Assembly: GCA_018398765.1 (NCBI GenBank)
Contig: JAHBMJ010004152.1
Coordinates: 10,001 to 62,598 of the forward strand
DNA length: 52,598 nt
Direction of reading: 5' to 3'
Source: Chromera velia
Lineage: Eukaryota; Sar; Chromeraceae
Shown here: in pieces, positions 11,146-21,800 of the stretch
Layout: each line of letters starts with the position of its first letter
Numbering within the stretch: position 1 is the stretch's first letter
The notes under the pieces: model-generated
Seen by the model: the letters and a program-made list of their open reading frames with translations, nothing else
What the model was told of the DNA's origin: nothing
Database searches by the model: none
Program-made: the position numbers and the translations under genes

Positions 11146-12370
11146 AATCCACATCCCTCTCTCTCTCCTCATCCTCGTCTCCCCAATACTCATCTTCATA
11201 CTCGTCCTCTTCAGCTTCGAGACGGGCGGGATGCACACCTGGCCATCTCCACGGAGGCCGCTGCCTCGAATTTCGGCCCTGACCGTAGGGAGGCTGGCGT
11301 CGCCCCTGCTCGTTCTGTCGTTAATCGTACCTCCCCCACTGCCTGCGAAGAGGATACTGCTGCTGCTGCTGACTCCTTTGGTTATCCCGGGGCAGAGGGA
11401 TTCCATACTGTTGGTTCTGAATCATTTGCCTCTCTCCACCCCTTCTCCAATCATTTTTCCTGCCGCCACTGGGCTGGCTGCTGCGGGGGCCTGGGCAGTC
11501 GGACTGAATGTGCCCCCTCTCTCTGCACAAGTAACAATGGCCTTCTCTTCTCAGCTGCTGCTTCTTGGCTCAAGGGAGAGCACTTAAGTCTATGGGGACT
11601 AGTTCTCTGTTCTTCTTTTGCCTCCCATTTGATTGCTCATAGTTCCAATGGTTTCCTCTGTTCCCCCCCGCAACTCTCTTCTCTGTTTTCAGTGCTTCTG
11701 TGATCGGCTTTGGCAATATATCTGGTTTGGGATGAACTCGTCCGATCTCATCAGACACCGCTTTGGGGAGACCTACCTTGTAGTCGTATATCAAATCCAT
11801 CTGAGTCACGTCCGTTAACCGGCACGCGATCCCTCTAAACTCGTCCGTGTAATCCCATACCCCCTTCTTTGCATAAATCTGTCTGATCTCGGATCGGAGG
11901 GTTTCCTGGACGTTGGAATCAGGGAAGCTGCAGTACAACGCCTCTTTTAGTCCCTCCAACGATGTGATGGGGATTCCTTCTGCCCTGGCCCCCTCTGCCA
12001 GCTTCACCTGGAGGGTCGGCGAGAGATAGGTCACTGCGATGGGGGCCTGCTCCTCTGGAGGAGTCTTCGTGATGTGGTACAGGTTCTGCCACAAGGCAAT
12101 CCAAGTGTCCACATCCTCGGCCTTTTCCAAGAAGGTTTCGGGCTTCTTAGGCTTCACGCTGGGAGACAGAGAGGGACGCGAAACATCGCTAGAATGGCTC
12201 TGGAAGGAGGACTCAACGAGAGAACTCTCTTATCCTAACTGAGCTTTCAACTCAGCAATTTCCTGCTGTTGGTGTTCCGCAATCACCGACAGCTGCTGCA
12301 CTTGGTTTAAAAGTTGCCCAAACCATTCTTGGAGTGCAGCCTGGGCCTGGGGATTTCCTACCAGGTCCAT
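11090..12370 (-). pseudogene. Gypsy gag with CCHC zinc knuckle
   Basis: This is the nucleocapsid/capsid polyprotein. An ATG at 12370 starts MDLVGNPQAQAALQEWFGQL, followed by a Gln-rich coiled-coil-like segment. A TAA at 12230-12232 interrupts the frame, which then continues open into KPKKPETFLEKAEDVDTWI and the capsid-like region (LYHITKTPPEEQAPIAVTYL). A TGA at 11570-11572 is followed in the same frame by a perfect zinc knuckle, CYLCRERGHIQSDC (CX2CX4HX4C, 11495-11536). A TAA at 11321 precedes an Arg-rich and then Glu/Asp-rich tail. All three breaks are single stops without frameshift. Confidence 0.85.
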
Positions 12371-12482
12371 CTCTCATGATCTCTCAACTTCAGTCTATCA
12401 ACATGTTGAAACACTTCAATCTGCGCTTCTGACTCCACGTAAAAACTTCTTAGCCCTTGCCGAACGAGGCCGTGCTAGCACA

Positions 12483-12754
12483 TGAAACGAAACCATAGCC
12501 AGCATGAGGCTCAGATAACAGATTAGAAGGTCTGTTCTTAGAAGCGTTCCCTAGAAGTCCTACTTCAAAGTCCGGTTCTCCTGATAGTCAATCTGAATGT
12601 TATGAACACAAGCCGTCCTGAAGCTATATCGATTGGAGTGGCTAGTACGGGCGCACGTGTTTCTGCTCGGTTCCGCAAGACAGGCTCATGCGTTCTCTTA
12701 ACGCCACTGACCGGCCCACGCCAACGCTTAGAGGCGGCGCGGCTACGAGCATTC
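12483..12754 (-). repeat. 5' LTR of the gypsy element
   Basis: Its partner is 5094-5365. It lies upstream of gag on the minus strand and so should contain the promoter, though no TATA box is obvious by eye. The sequence just inside it (CATGTGCTAGCACGG on the + strand reversed) does not start with TGG, so no primer-binding site can be named. Beyond its outer edge the copia RNase H fragment resumes. Confidence 0.88.
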
Positions 12755-13128
12755 GATTACGTCACAAAGAGTGTGCAGGGCGATTTTTCGATGATGCAGA
12801 GCTGAAGTGACTCGATGACGGATTGGAAGACACGCTTGGTCGGACGGGGCATCTCACTGAAAACCAGCTTCAGCAAGTTATTGGAGTCTACCCCCACTTC
12901 AGCCGTGACTCCCGCTTTCCAGACGCATTTCAAGACAGGCAAGAGGCACTCTAAAAAATCAATGAGGTCATGAGCAGCGTAGAGTTCAGCTCGGGTAGAA
13001 GACTGGGCGACTCACTTTTGGGAAAATGCCCGCCAGTGTAGGATAACAGACTTTAAAGTGAAGAGCCACCCAGACTATGGATGTGCATTTCCGGTAGACC
13101 CCAATGCGGCATCGCTCCATGACTTAGT
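12755..13128 (-). pseudogene. Ty1/copia RNase H fragment (older host of the gypsy insertion)
   Basis: On the minus strand the frame reads TKSWSDAALGSTGNAHP, then SGWLFTLKSVILHW, then VAQSSTRAELYAAHDLIDFL and VGVDSNNLLKLV. These match the Ty1/copia RNase H landmarks YSDADWAG, SGYVF, SWKSKKQ, SSTEAEYxA and DNQSA. Two stops lie in frame (TAG before SGWLF, TGA before VAQSS). The fragment ends at the gypsy LTR, and its C-terminal tail is at 4995-5093. No reverse transcriptase is visible upstream, so the older element was already truncated. Confidence 0.75.
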
Positions 13129-14195
13129 GGAGAGGGGGGATGATGTGGAAGGGACATCAGAGCGAGAGATACGAAGGATGCGGGAGGTGGCGGTGCGTCA
13201 GGCATAACGGAGAAGGGAAAGGAGATAATCAGTGTTGGCGTGAGTGGGAGCGGAGGAATGATGGCTCAGTTGATTGCACTCTTGTAACAAGTCGGGGCAA
13301 GTATCTCGTCCAACCTCCGTAATGCGGCACTAATGCCTCAAGCTCTGCCGCACCGATAGGCAACGCAACGGCTCGGGACCAGCCAAGTCGGGCCGACCAA
13401 TGCACGCCCACCTCCTCTCTATAAGTGGTTGATTACACCATACGATATATCGATACCTCAGCTTAGGCTGGGGAACGCCCCGCCCTGCTAGCTCTGGCGA
13501 CAGATAGACATAGTGGGAAGGCCCTAGGGCAGAACATATCAATCAATCAATCAAAAATCAATATCACAACGGCACACAACACTTATTGAGATTAGTGATT
13601 CATTAAGAGTTTGAAAATCAATTTGAAGTACAACTAGAGTTAAGCCGGAAGGTTCAGTCTACTGGTTCATCATCTAGTTCTTCATATAAAACCCGGAACA
13701 TCAATGCTATGCTATGCTATTGAAGAGGATTTTATGATTCTAAATTTCTAATTAATTAGCCGTCCCCCGGCAGTGGACCTCGGGGCAAACCTGAAACACA
13801 AATCCTAATCCTAATTGATTCGGATATCGTCGTAGCTCCGAAAGAAAGTTGCATCTAGAGTTGTATATAGTAGATTTGGTGGTAAGACGCTCTGGCCCAG
13901 ACTCTGGGAAGTCGAGTATGCCGTCAGGGGTCAGGTGGGGGGAGATGTGGAGGAGTAAAGGGGGCATCGGACTAGGCATCGGAAAGCAACCGGGGACTCA
14001 AGCAGGGACGCAGCTATTCAGCAAGGAAAACAACGAAGAACATCCAGAGGAAGACCGGGTGGAACACCTGCATGAAAAGGTCGCCGACTGGATCCAGAAA
14101 GAGGAACGAGGAATCAAGAGCAAAATCTCACTTGAGCAAAGAATTTAGAGCAGAAGAAAGGGGGGAAACAGTCAAAGAAGCGTGCGAATGAAGAA
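13129..14195. other. Intergenic stretch, no recognised gene
   Basis: Short ORFs at 13140-13322, 13229-13411 and 13849-14148 show no motif. A (CAAT)n run lies at 13531-13550. A GC-rich block at 13320-13530 changes abruptly to AT-rich sequence at 13550-13770. No retroelement domain or tRNA-like fold was recognised. Confidence 0.45.
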
Positions 14196-14580
14196 ATGAA
14201 AAAAAGAAAAGAGAAAAAGAAGCGAAAAAAGAAAGAACGACAGAAGGAAGGGAAGAGGAAAGAAGGAAGGAAGGAAAGAAAGAAAGAAAGAAAGAAAGAA
14301 AGAAAAGAAAAGAAAGAACGAAAGAAAGAAAGAAAGAAAGAAAGAAAGAAAAAAAGAAGAAAAGAAAGAAAGAAAGAAAGAAAGAAAGAAAAGACAGGCA
14401 GACTATATGTTTCTTCTTCTTCTCCCTCCAGACAGACAGGCTATATGTTTCTTCTTCTCCCTTCTTTTCTTCAGACAGACTATATGTTTCTTCTTCTCCC
14501 TTCTTTTCTTTCAGACAGACAGGCAGACAGGCAGACAGGCAGACAGGCAGGCACACTCACACACACACACACACACACGC
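14196..14580 (+). repeat. (AAAG)n array followed by CAGACTATATGTTTC repeats and (CAGA/CA)n
   Basis: 14260-14394 is (GAAA)n. From 14395 to about 14530 a unit starting CAGACAGACTATATGTTTC and continuing into TTCTTCTCCCTTC occurs three times. It is followed by (CAGACAGG)n and (CA)n to 14578. The same non-simple unit recurs at 18818-18945 and 51950-51985. Confidence 0.85.
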
Positions 14581-15526
14581 CGAACGACCCACATATTTGC
14601 ACATGAAAGCACGGACGAACCATGAACATCTCCACTTGCCCTCACTCAGACACAAACACGCAGAAAGAAGATCAGAACGTCCATGCCGCCTTGGCGCCCT
14701 CCCAAACGCACATCCTCAGCTGCTTACGCAAACTTAGGGGACGCTCAGGAGCGCATCTACATTTGAACTCATACAGAATCACACAACATCCAGGTACTCA
14801 CACGCAGTCACATGCAACAGCAATCGAACATGGCAAACTCACATACAGGCATCATACAAGGACGCAGAACACCACCACACAGACAAACAGAAAAAGAAAA
14901 CAGGGTGGGGGTGGGTCAAAGAACGAAGAGGCAATATTCCTCTTCTCGAGAGAGATCTGATTCATACGTGTTCATTCATTCAACAAACGATGTATTCAAG
15001 CGGTCACGTCAAATGCTTTTGGTTGTCATCTTTCTTGTGCTGTCCCATCGAGGAGCAAAATTTCAAACTGTAAACCCAAAAGGGCTCCTCCAACAGACAC
15101 AGACAGATAGAATAAAGATCGTTGATTCGGTAGACAGAGAATGAAGAGAAGAGACGGGAAGGCTGAATCCTTTGAAGCCTTCCCTGTTTCCTTCCCTCTA
15201 GATCATATGCTACTAGAGTGGCACGAACAGTACATCACGCTCTCTTCAGGCATCCTTGTCTGAAGTAGTGGAGCGGTCTTCGTCTCTTTGCGTGCATCAC
15301 TCGAGCCGTCTCCCCCTCCTCCCTCTTATCTCAGTTCATTACAACCCAACCGACCGACCCATCCAGAGCGATGGCTCCAAGACGGTTGGTTCAGGGTACC
15401 GCACTACGAAGAGCGAGGAAAAGCCCCGCGTCCTTTCTTTCTTCCGCTTCAAAACGAAGAGCAGAGCAGTCGCATGGACATGACCGGATTCGAAAAATCA
15501 CCAACTCAAGAAGTTCGATCGTCTCC
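14581..15526. other. Intergenic DNA and probable 3' flank of the plastid-type gene
   Basis: No convincing coding sequence is seen. Several short open frames are rich in His/Thr because of ACAC runs. The segment next to 15527 is the expected 3' UTR of the minus-strand gene. Confidence 0.4.
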
Positions 15527-16114
15527 TCACTCCCCCTTGAGCACTCTAGACTTGTATGCGATCTCTGCAAGAAGCTTCGTGTCTGTGTACCCCCCACCCA
15601 GAGTCTCCTCAAATCCCTCTGAAACAACCTCAACCTTGTCCTTCATAGTCTGTCTGTACTTCTGGGCGTAGACATCCATGTACCTCAGAGACCCGTGATA
15701 ACCCCCCAGGTTCCACCCTTCGATGGGCGTGTTGAATCCTGCCAGGAAGCGGGAGAGCATCAGGTTTCTGGGGCCTGAGACGAAGGTCTTGAGGAACTGC
15801 TGGTCTCTCTGGATTCTGTTGGCAGGCATCATGGCTGTCTGGTACAGGAACATCACCAGCAGCATGAAGGTCCACATGGTGGCTGCAATGGTGAAATCTA
15901 GAGCGAACAGACCCTTGAACTGGTCATCGTACAGTGCAAGAGACTCAGTGGGAAGCTCATCAAGAGCACCCGACAACGATGTTGAGGGAGCAGTCTCCTC
16001 GGAAAGGGGGGAGACGGTCCGTGGTCGTGAGAGAAGTTTAGAAGAGCGCATCAGCGACGGCTGAAAGGCAGCCGCGCCCAGCAAGAGGCAAGCAAATACA
16101 CACGCACGGAGCAT
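15527..16114 (-). CDS. Putative plastid-targeted single-pass membrane protein, unknown function
   Basis: A 195-codon uninterrupted frame ends in TGA. The N-terminus MLRACVFACLLLGAAA is a clean signal peptide, followed at the predicted cleavage point by FQPS and a Ser/Arg-rich, acid-poor stretch (SLMRSSKLLSRPRTVS). This is the bipartite leader with Phe at +1 typical of proteins sent to complex red-type plastids. The mature part has one strong membrane segment, FTIAATMWTFMLLVMFLYQ (roughly residues 74-93). A conserved-looking soluble tail follows, with NRIQRDQQFLKTFVSGPRN, GFNTPIEGWNLGGYHGS and GGGYTDTKLLAEIAYKS. I do not recognise the family; a thylakoid or envelope protein is likely. No intron is needed. 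It is divergent to the PTEN-like gene. A secretory-pathway protein is the alternative. Confidence 0.8.
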   Translation of the reverse strand: MLRACVFACLLLGAAAFQPSLMRSSKLLSRPRTVSPLSEETAPSTSLSGALDELPTESLALYDDQFKGLFALDFTIAATMWTFMLLVMFLYQTAMMPANRIQRDQQFLKTFVSGPRNLMLSRFLAGFNTPIEGWNLGGYHGSLRYMDVYAQKYRQTMKDKVEVVSEGFEETLGGGYTDTKLLAEIAYKSRVLKGE

Positions 16115-16774
16115 GCTTGCAGTGTTCTATTTCTGAGACCTTCTCTTCAAATCTCGCCACACCTGCCTGCTTCTTCCACACCCGATCTACGAAAATGATA
16201 TTCAGCCCTGTCGAAGGATTCCAATCCCCTCTCCACGACTATACCTGTTGTTATCGAAGAGACGCCTAACTCCATCACCTAGCTGCCTTCCTTAATTGGT
16301 TAGATGGTGAAGTATAAGTATTAGGGGCCCTTGATTTTTGGGCAAAAATTTCACATCGCCTTTCGAGCCTCCAACATTCTTCATGCAGAGCCTCCCTCGA
16401 TCAGCCATCCGTGGAACTCTCTCATTTTGACGCACGCAAATCGTCCTCCTGAGCCCGACCGAGCTATGCACATCATGGCATGCAAAAAAAAGGGGGCCGA
16501 GCTAACTCTTGCGCGAGCTTAATTGGGCCTCTCGCATGCATGCCGATCGGTTTTTGTGCCGACTTGCATGCAGAGTATACGCGGTCTGAGTATACCTCTC
16601 TGTCGACGAAAAGACCTGTAGATACAAGGACACACGCCGTTATGAAGGCATAATTTTGCTTTTCACATCTTTTCTGCGATGAAGGGATCCCTGCTTCTGC
16701 CCACCAAGGCCGTTCCAACCCGTTCGTAAGTGAACCAGTATAAGATCGATAATAATTTTCTGACCCAAAAAAGC
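16115..16774. promoter_or_regulatory. Divergent intergenic region between the plastid-type and PTEN-like genes
   Basis: About 0.56-0.66 kb separate the two head-to-head starts, so it must hold the promoter of at least the minus-strand gene. No TATA box or initiator can be assigned with confidence. A possible short first exon of the PTEN-like gene (ATG at 16679, donor GTAAGTG at 16726) with an acceptor at 16848 does not give a compatible phase, so it is not included in the model. Confidence 0.4.
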
Positions 16775-18848
16775 ATGCAGACGGGAGGTGCCCCTTCCAC
16801 CCAACCCTCTTTGGACCCCCACATCCGCTTTTGTCTCTCCCACGCAGACACGCTGAGGTACCACCCTGTGGCGGGCTTTCTGGGTGAATTGTCTGAAGAG
16901 GCTAAGCAGGCCAACGAGCGTACTGAGTTTTTTGCTTCTGAAGAAGAAGACGATGACGAGGATGAGGACGAAGAAGGGTCGCATGAACCGGAGAACCAGG
17001 CAAGGAGGTTCACGGCCAAGCACAAAAGCACGGGGGGACTAACGGAGGGTGAGAAGAGTGACCATGAAGGCGCCAACTCGAAATGCTGCGGGCCGGGGAA
17101 GAGGAAGAGCAGGGCAGCAGAGCCCCCTTCCCCCTCAGCTGCCCGAGACAGAGAGGCGGCAGACTCAGACGAGGACAGTGAAGGTGGGCACGCAGGCAAG
17201 GGGGACAAGAAGAAGCCACCGAAGGGAAAACACGTTGCGGCAGACCCAAGGTCAGAGCTTGAGCCACCAAATGTGTGCGTGTGCGATTGCATGTGTTTGA
17301 GTGTGCATGTGGGCTACGTGCATGTACATGCATGCATGTAGGAGACGTAGACGGCTCATGCACCTTGCGTGTCACCGTACGCGTGGCTGATGAATTGCAT
17401 GCGGCTCTCTGAGGCGGAGTTGTGCTGTGGGAAGGGGACGGGACGGACATTCCTTCAGTGCAAGTCTTCATGTTCATCTCTCTCTCTCTCCCTCCCTCCC
17501 TCCCTCTGATCGGAGAGTTTCAAGAGTGGACGGACAATTCAAAACACACAGAAATGATGAGCCATCAGCAGGTACGCAAAACAATGACCGATTTGTCCTC
17601 CCATGTCCCTCCTGAAGTCTCCATACTTCTGCATTGCATATGGTTGCTTCTCTGTGTTTTCTCCTTTACTCTCCCCCCTCTCACTCGACTGCAGTTTCCA
17701 CACCCGTGTGAGTGTGTTCGGCGCCGTGAGGGGCCTCGTGTCCAAAAAGAAGCGGCGTCTAATCTTCCAGGACTACAACCTGGACCTCGCCTACGTGACC
17801 AGCAGAGTGATCGCCATGGGGTTCCCATCCGCTGGCATGCAAGGTGAGGTGAGGTGGGGGGGTCATTTGGCGAATTGAAATTATTTGAAATCAGTCTTGC
17901 ATGTGTTTGCTTTTGGGAGGCAGCAGGGAATGCAGGCAGCTAGGAAGAATGGGATTGGCATTGTCGGAGGGAGGTTTCGATGAATCTCCCTCCATGGCTG
18001 ATCGAGGTGTGGATTCATTCATTCTGTGTCACGTGATCACTCCGATTTGGCTCTCATGAATCCTTTCCCCGAGAGAGAGAAAGAGCTTCGGTGTCCGTTT
18101 GGGTCCTTGCTCCGTGTTCGTCTCCATGATTCACCTTTCTTCTACCCTGTGGGGCTTTGATTATGTTGCAGCACTGTTCAGAAACCCGCGAAGCGAAGTC
18201 AAGAGATACCTGGATACTTACCACAAAGACCACTACAAGGTAGGTCGGTGTGTTTCTTCGTGCTATGAGTGGGGCTTGGCTGGGTCCTGCTTTTCTTGCG
18301 ACAAGAAAGTGAAGGTTTGAATCATGCAAAGCGTCCCAAAGCAGGCTGGGTGGTATGTTTTTGGGTATCTCTTTTCTGTTGTGTGTTGATTCAATGAATT
18401 CGAAGATAAGTGTTTTCTTTCCTTCCTTGTGTTCTCTTCCCTCTGTTCTTCCCTCCTTTCCTGCCTGATTCCTCGTTCGTCCAGCGACTCTCGTTCCACT
18501 TTGAATTTCTCTCCTTCTTTATGAATCATGCGTCCAAGGCTCTGTGGAGCTGAAAGACAAAAAAAAAAGGTTATACTAGCACCAGATGGATTTGATGTCC
18601 AGATGATCGCAGAAGGAACCCAAATAACTGACAAATCAACTAACCTCTCAACGTCACATGTACCATTGGCGACCCCATTTGCCTGCTTGCATGGCTATCT
18701 TCTCGTGCTTGCTGATGCCTTACCATGCCTGAAGGGCAGATGGCATGATGGAGAGACAAATTTCCCACTCGAATGTGACACCCCTATATTGATCTCTGTC
18801 TTTCTCAAGAAAAGAAGGAAGAAGAAACATATAGTCTGTCTGTCTGTT

Positions 18849-18884
<36 letters not shown>

Positions 18885-21800
18885 CGTCGGTCCGTCGGTC
18901 CGTCTGGAGGGAGAAGAAGAAGAAACATATAGTCTGTCTGTCTGTCTGTCTGTCTGTCTGCCTGCCTGTCTGTCTGTCTGCACGAATGCAGCTGTACAAC
19001 CTCTGTGCGGAGGCCTCGATGAAATATCCTGCCTCCGACTTTTACGGAAGGGTTGCGGAGTTCGGATTTTTCGATCACTGCCCCCCCCCTCTCAGGTCGG
19101 ACGGTCGCTGGGGTGGGTCGGATGTGGCAAACAGGCCGACAGACTGGCAGATAGCCATATCTCCATATCGTCTCTCTCACCTGCAAATATGTTTACTCGT
19201 CTCGTTCTCTCTCTGTTTGTCTCTCTTCCNNNNNNNNNNNNNNNNNNNNNNNNNNNNNNNNNNNNNNNNNNNNNNNNNNNNNNNNNNNNNNNNNNNNNNN
19301 NNNNNNNNNNNNNNNNNNNNNNNNNNNNNNNNNNNNNNNNNNNNNNNNNNNNNNNNNNNNNNNNNNNNNNNNNNNNNNNNNNNNNNNNNNNNNNNNNNNN
19401 NNNNNNNNNNNNNNNNNNNNNNNNNNNNNNNNNNNNNNNNNNNNNNNNNNNNNNNNNNNNNNNNNNNNNNNNNNNNNNNNNNNNNNNNNNNNNNNNNNNN
19501 NNNNNNNNNNNNNNNNNNNNNNNNNNNNNNNNNNNNNNNNNNNNNNNNNNNNNNNNNNCCACACACACACACACACTCAACCGCGCGCGCGCACACACAC
19601 ACAAGACCTCTAAAACAGTCTCGCACATCCACTTGAAGACGACTTCCCTTTTCGCTTCCTTTAATCTCTTTTTTGTCTTTTCCTTAATGTGCAGATTGCT
19701 TCTGGAGATTTGTCGTGACCTCATGTCAGTCAGTCAGTCAGTCAGTCAATCAGTCCGTCAGTGCGTCAGTCAGTCAGTCCGTCCGTCCGTCCGTCCGTCA
19801 TCCATTCATTCATTCATTGATCCATTCATTCATTCATTCATTCATTCACCCATCCTTTCATTCACTCAGTAAGTCAGTCAGTCAACCAGTCAGTCCCTCC
19901 GTTTGTCGAAGGGTTTGGTCCAGGAGGAGGGAAGAGACGAGCTAAAGAAGATGCACGAAATAAGGAGGTTCTACAGGAACGAATTAAGAAGAGAGTCCCC
20001 TTTCTTCCATACATCTGAGAGGCCTTCGATTTTCCCCTGCCGGGTCGAGCTCGCAAGCAAGCGTGCGTATGCTTCCTTCCTCCCTTCCTTCCTTCCTTCC
20101 TTCCTTCTAAACGTGTGCTCCTCGCCCTCACTTTATCTTTTTTCCCCCCTCCCATATCGACACACCTAAACGACGGCCATTCTGTTTTTCTTTCATTGCC
20201 AAACAGAGCTGCCCAAAGCACATTTTTGCAACGCCGCATAACGTATTTCGTCGGAGAAACATTCGTTCTGTTTATATATTTGACCGATGTCATTTTTCAT
20301 ACGCATGCAGGGAGTGGCTCCAAGCAGATCCTCAGAACGTTGCCGTGATCCACTGCAAGGCCGGGAAGGGCCGCACAGGCGTTGCTGTGTGCGCCCTGCT
20401 CCTGGCTGTGGGGGCTACCAGTTGCCCTGCCGAGGCTTTCTCTGTATACGGCACCGCGAGGGCGCTTGATGGGAAGGTCGGTGGGTGGATGGCCCGGGTG
20501 GGTGGTTGGGGGGGGGTGCGTGACATCTTGAAATGAATTGCATCAGTTCTGCATTTGGATATGTACGTGTGTGTGCTTTTGTTTGTTCTTTCTCCTCTCT
20601 TTCCTGTTTCTTTGTGCGCGTGTTGAACCGAAGGCAGCAGTATGGGTATGAGTGATCGTGAGTCCAATTTCTTTTTTTGTTCTGATTCTTCTGTCTGGTC
20701 TTCTCTTTTTCGTGCAGGGTGTGACTATCCCGAGTCAATTTAGGTTCATCCGACACTTCTCCTATTTAATTGACAGCTTTCCGGGAGGTGCAGAGAAGCT
20801 GGTGGCCGTGGGGGAGCCCGATCTTCTCCCGATAGAGATCTGGCCCTCAGTCCTGTCCCAACCGTTCGACACCACAGTCACCTCTCGTCGGGACAAGAAA
20901 ATTCTCCCCTTGCTGTTGCGATTGGGGCCCTTCGGCACTAACGCCAAGCACAAGGCCGTGTGGGAGAAGTTGACGCCCACTGTGGTGTTCCAAGAGCGTA
21001 CGTTGCCAGACAAAGAAGGAAGGAAGTGGAAGGGAACGGAGGGGAGGTCCCTGACGATCAAACGATTCTCCACTGAGTCGGGGCATCACTTTATTGACTT
21101 GACATGCTCAGTGATCAGGCCGATGACTCAGGACTTTCTCCTGAAGGTCAAAGACGAGTCCCGTCATTTCGTTGCAGCTGCGTGGGTTTGTCTCCCTTTC
21201 CTCAAAAAAGTCACCACCCAGCAGACAAAGGCACCCCATGCAGCTGTTGCTGTCCTTCCCGCAGCCCCCCCTCCGCTGACTCCAGCTGACCCCGTGTCTG
21301 GTCCTAGTGGCAAGGAGGAGGTGGGAGAGTTGATGCTCGATGTGGAGCTTCTCCCTGCCAGCAAGACGATGGGGTTGGAATCTTTTTTGAGAAATGTGTC
21401 AGACATCGAAAGAGAGGCCAGGGAAGATGGACGGGAGGTGGATCTGGACATTGAAGGTGATTGTTTGACGGCATCCCTTGAGAAGACGGGGGTGATTTCG
21501 GGTGGTGCGGGGAAGCGAGAGCAAGAGAAACAAAAGGACAAGAAGAAAGACGACCAATCTGGAAGAGGGGGGATGCAGAGAACGGAGGAGAAGAAGAAGA
21601 CAGAAGACGAAGCTGAGCTTGAACACTTTGCCGCCTTTCTGAAGCCCGCCGCACCGAAAACCAGATCAAGTAGCAAAGACAAGGACAAGCAAAAGCAAAA
21701 ACAACAACACTCTCAACGATCACCCTCCCCCCAGCCGATCGCAGCCCTTCCAAGCACAGCCGCCCTCCCCCCCCCAACCCCCTCCATGCAAGCTTCATTC

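Larger units (their letters stand above)
5094..12754 (-). mobile_element. Ty3/gypsy LTR retrotransposon, full-length but decayed
   Basis: Two 272-bp direct repeats (5094-5365, 12483-12754) bound an internal region. Read on the minus strand it encodes gag with a CCHC knuckle, aspartic protease, reverse transcriptase, RNase H and integrase, the Ty3/gypsy order. All domains are present but interrupted by single stops: TAA 12230, TGA 11570, TAA 11321, TAG 9046, TGA 7936 and 7861, TAA 7507, TAG 7327 and 7252, TGA 7222 and 7201. A 625-bp foreign segment lies at 9670-10294. The element is inserted in an older copia RNase H region. No clear target duplication or tRNA primer site was found. The LTRs look about 90% identical by eye, with mostly transition differences. 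Confidence 0.9.

Noticed and set aside
17515..17571. Possible PTEN exon ending CATCAGCAG before GTACGC
   Set aside because: None of its open frames gives the phase needed to join 17695, whereas 17250 joins 17695 perfectly.
16775..17700. Voltage-sensing phosphatase (VSP/TPTE) instead of PTEN
   Set aside because: No membrane segments or S4-like Arg repeats upstream of the phosphatase; the N-terminal exon is acidic and hydrophilic.
18848..19872. Open frames spanning the N gap
   Set aside because: They consist of simple repeats and undefined bases.
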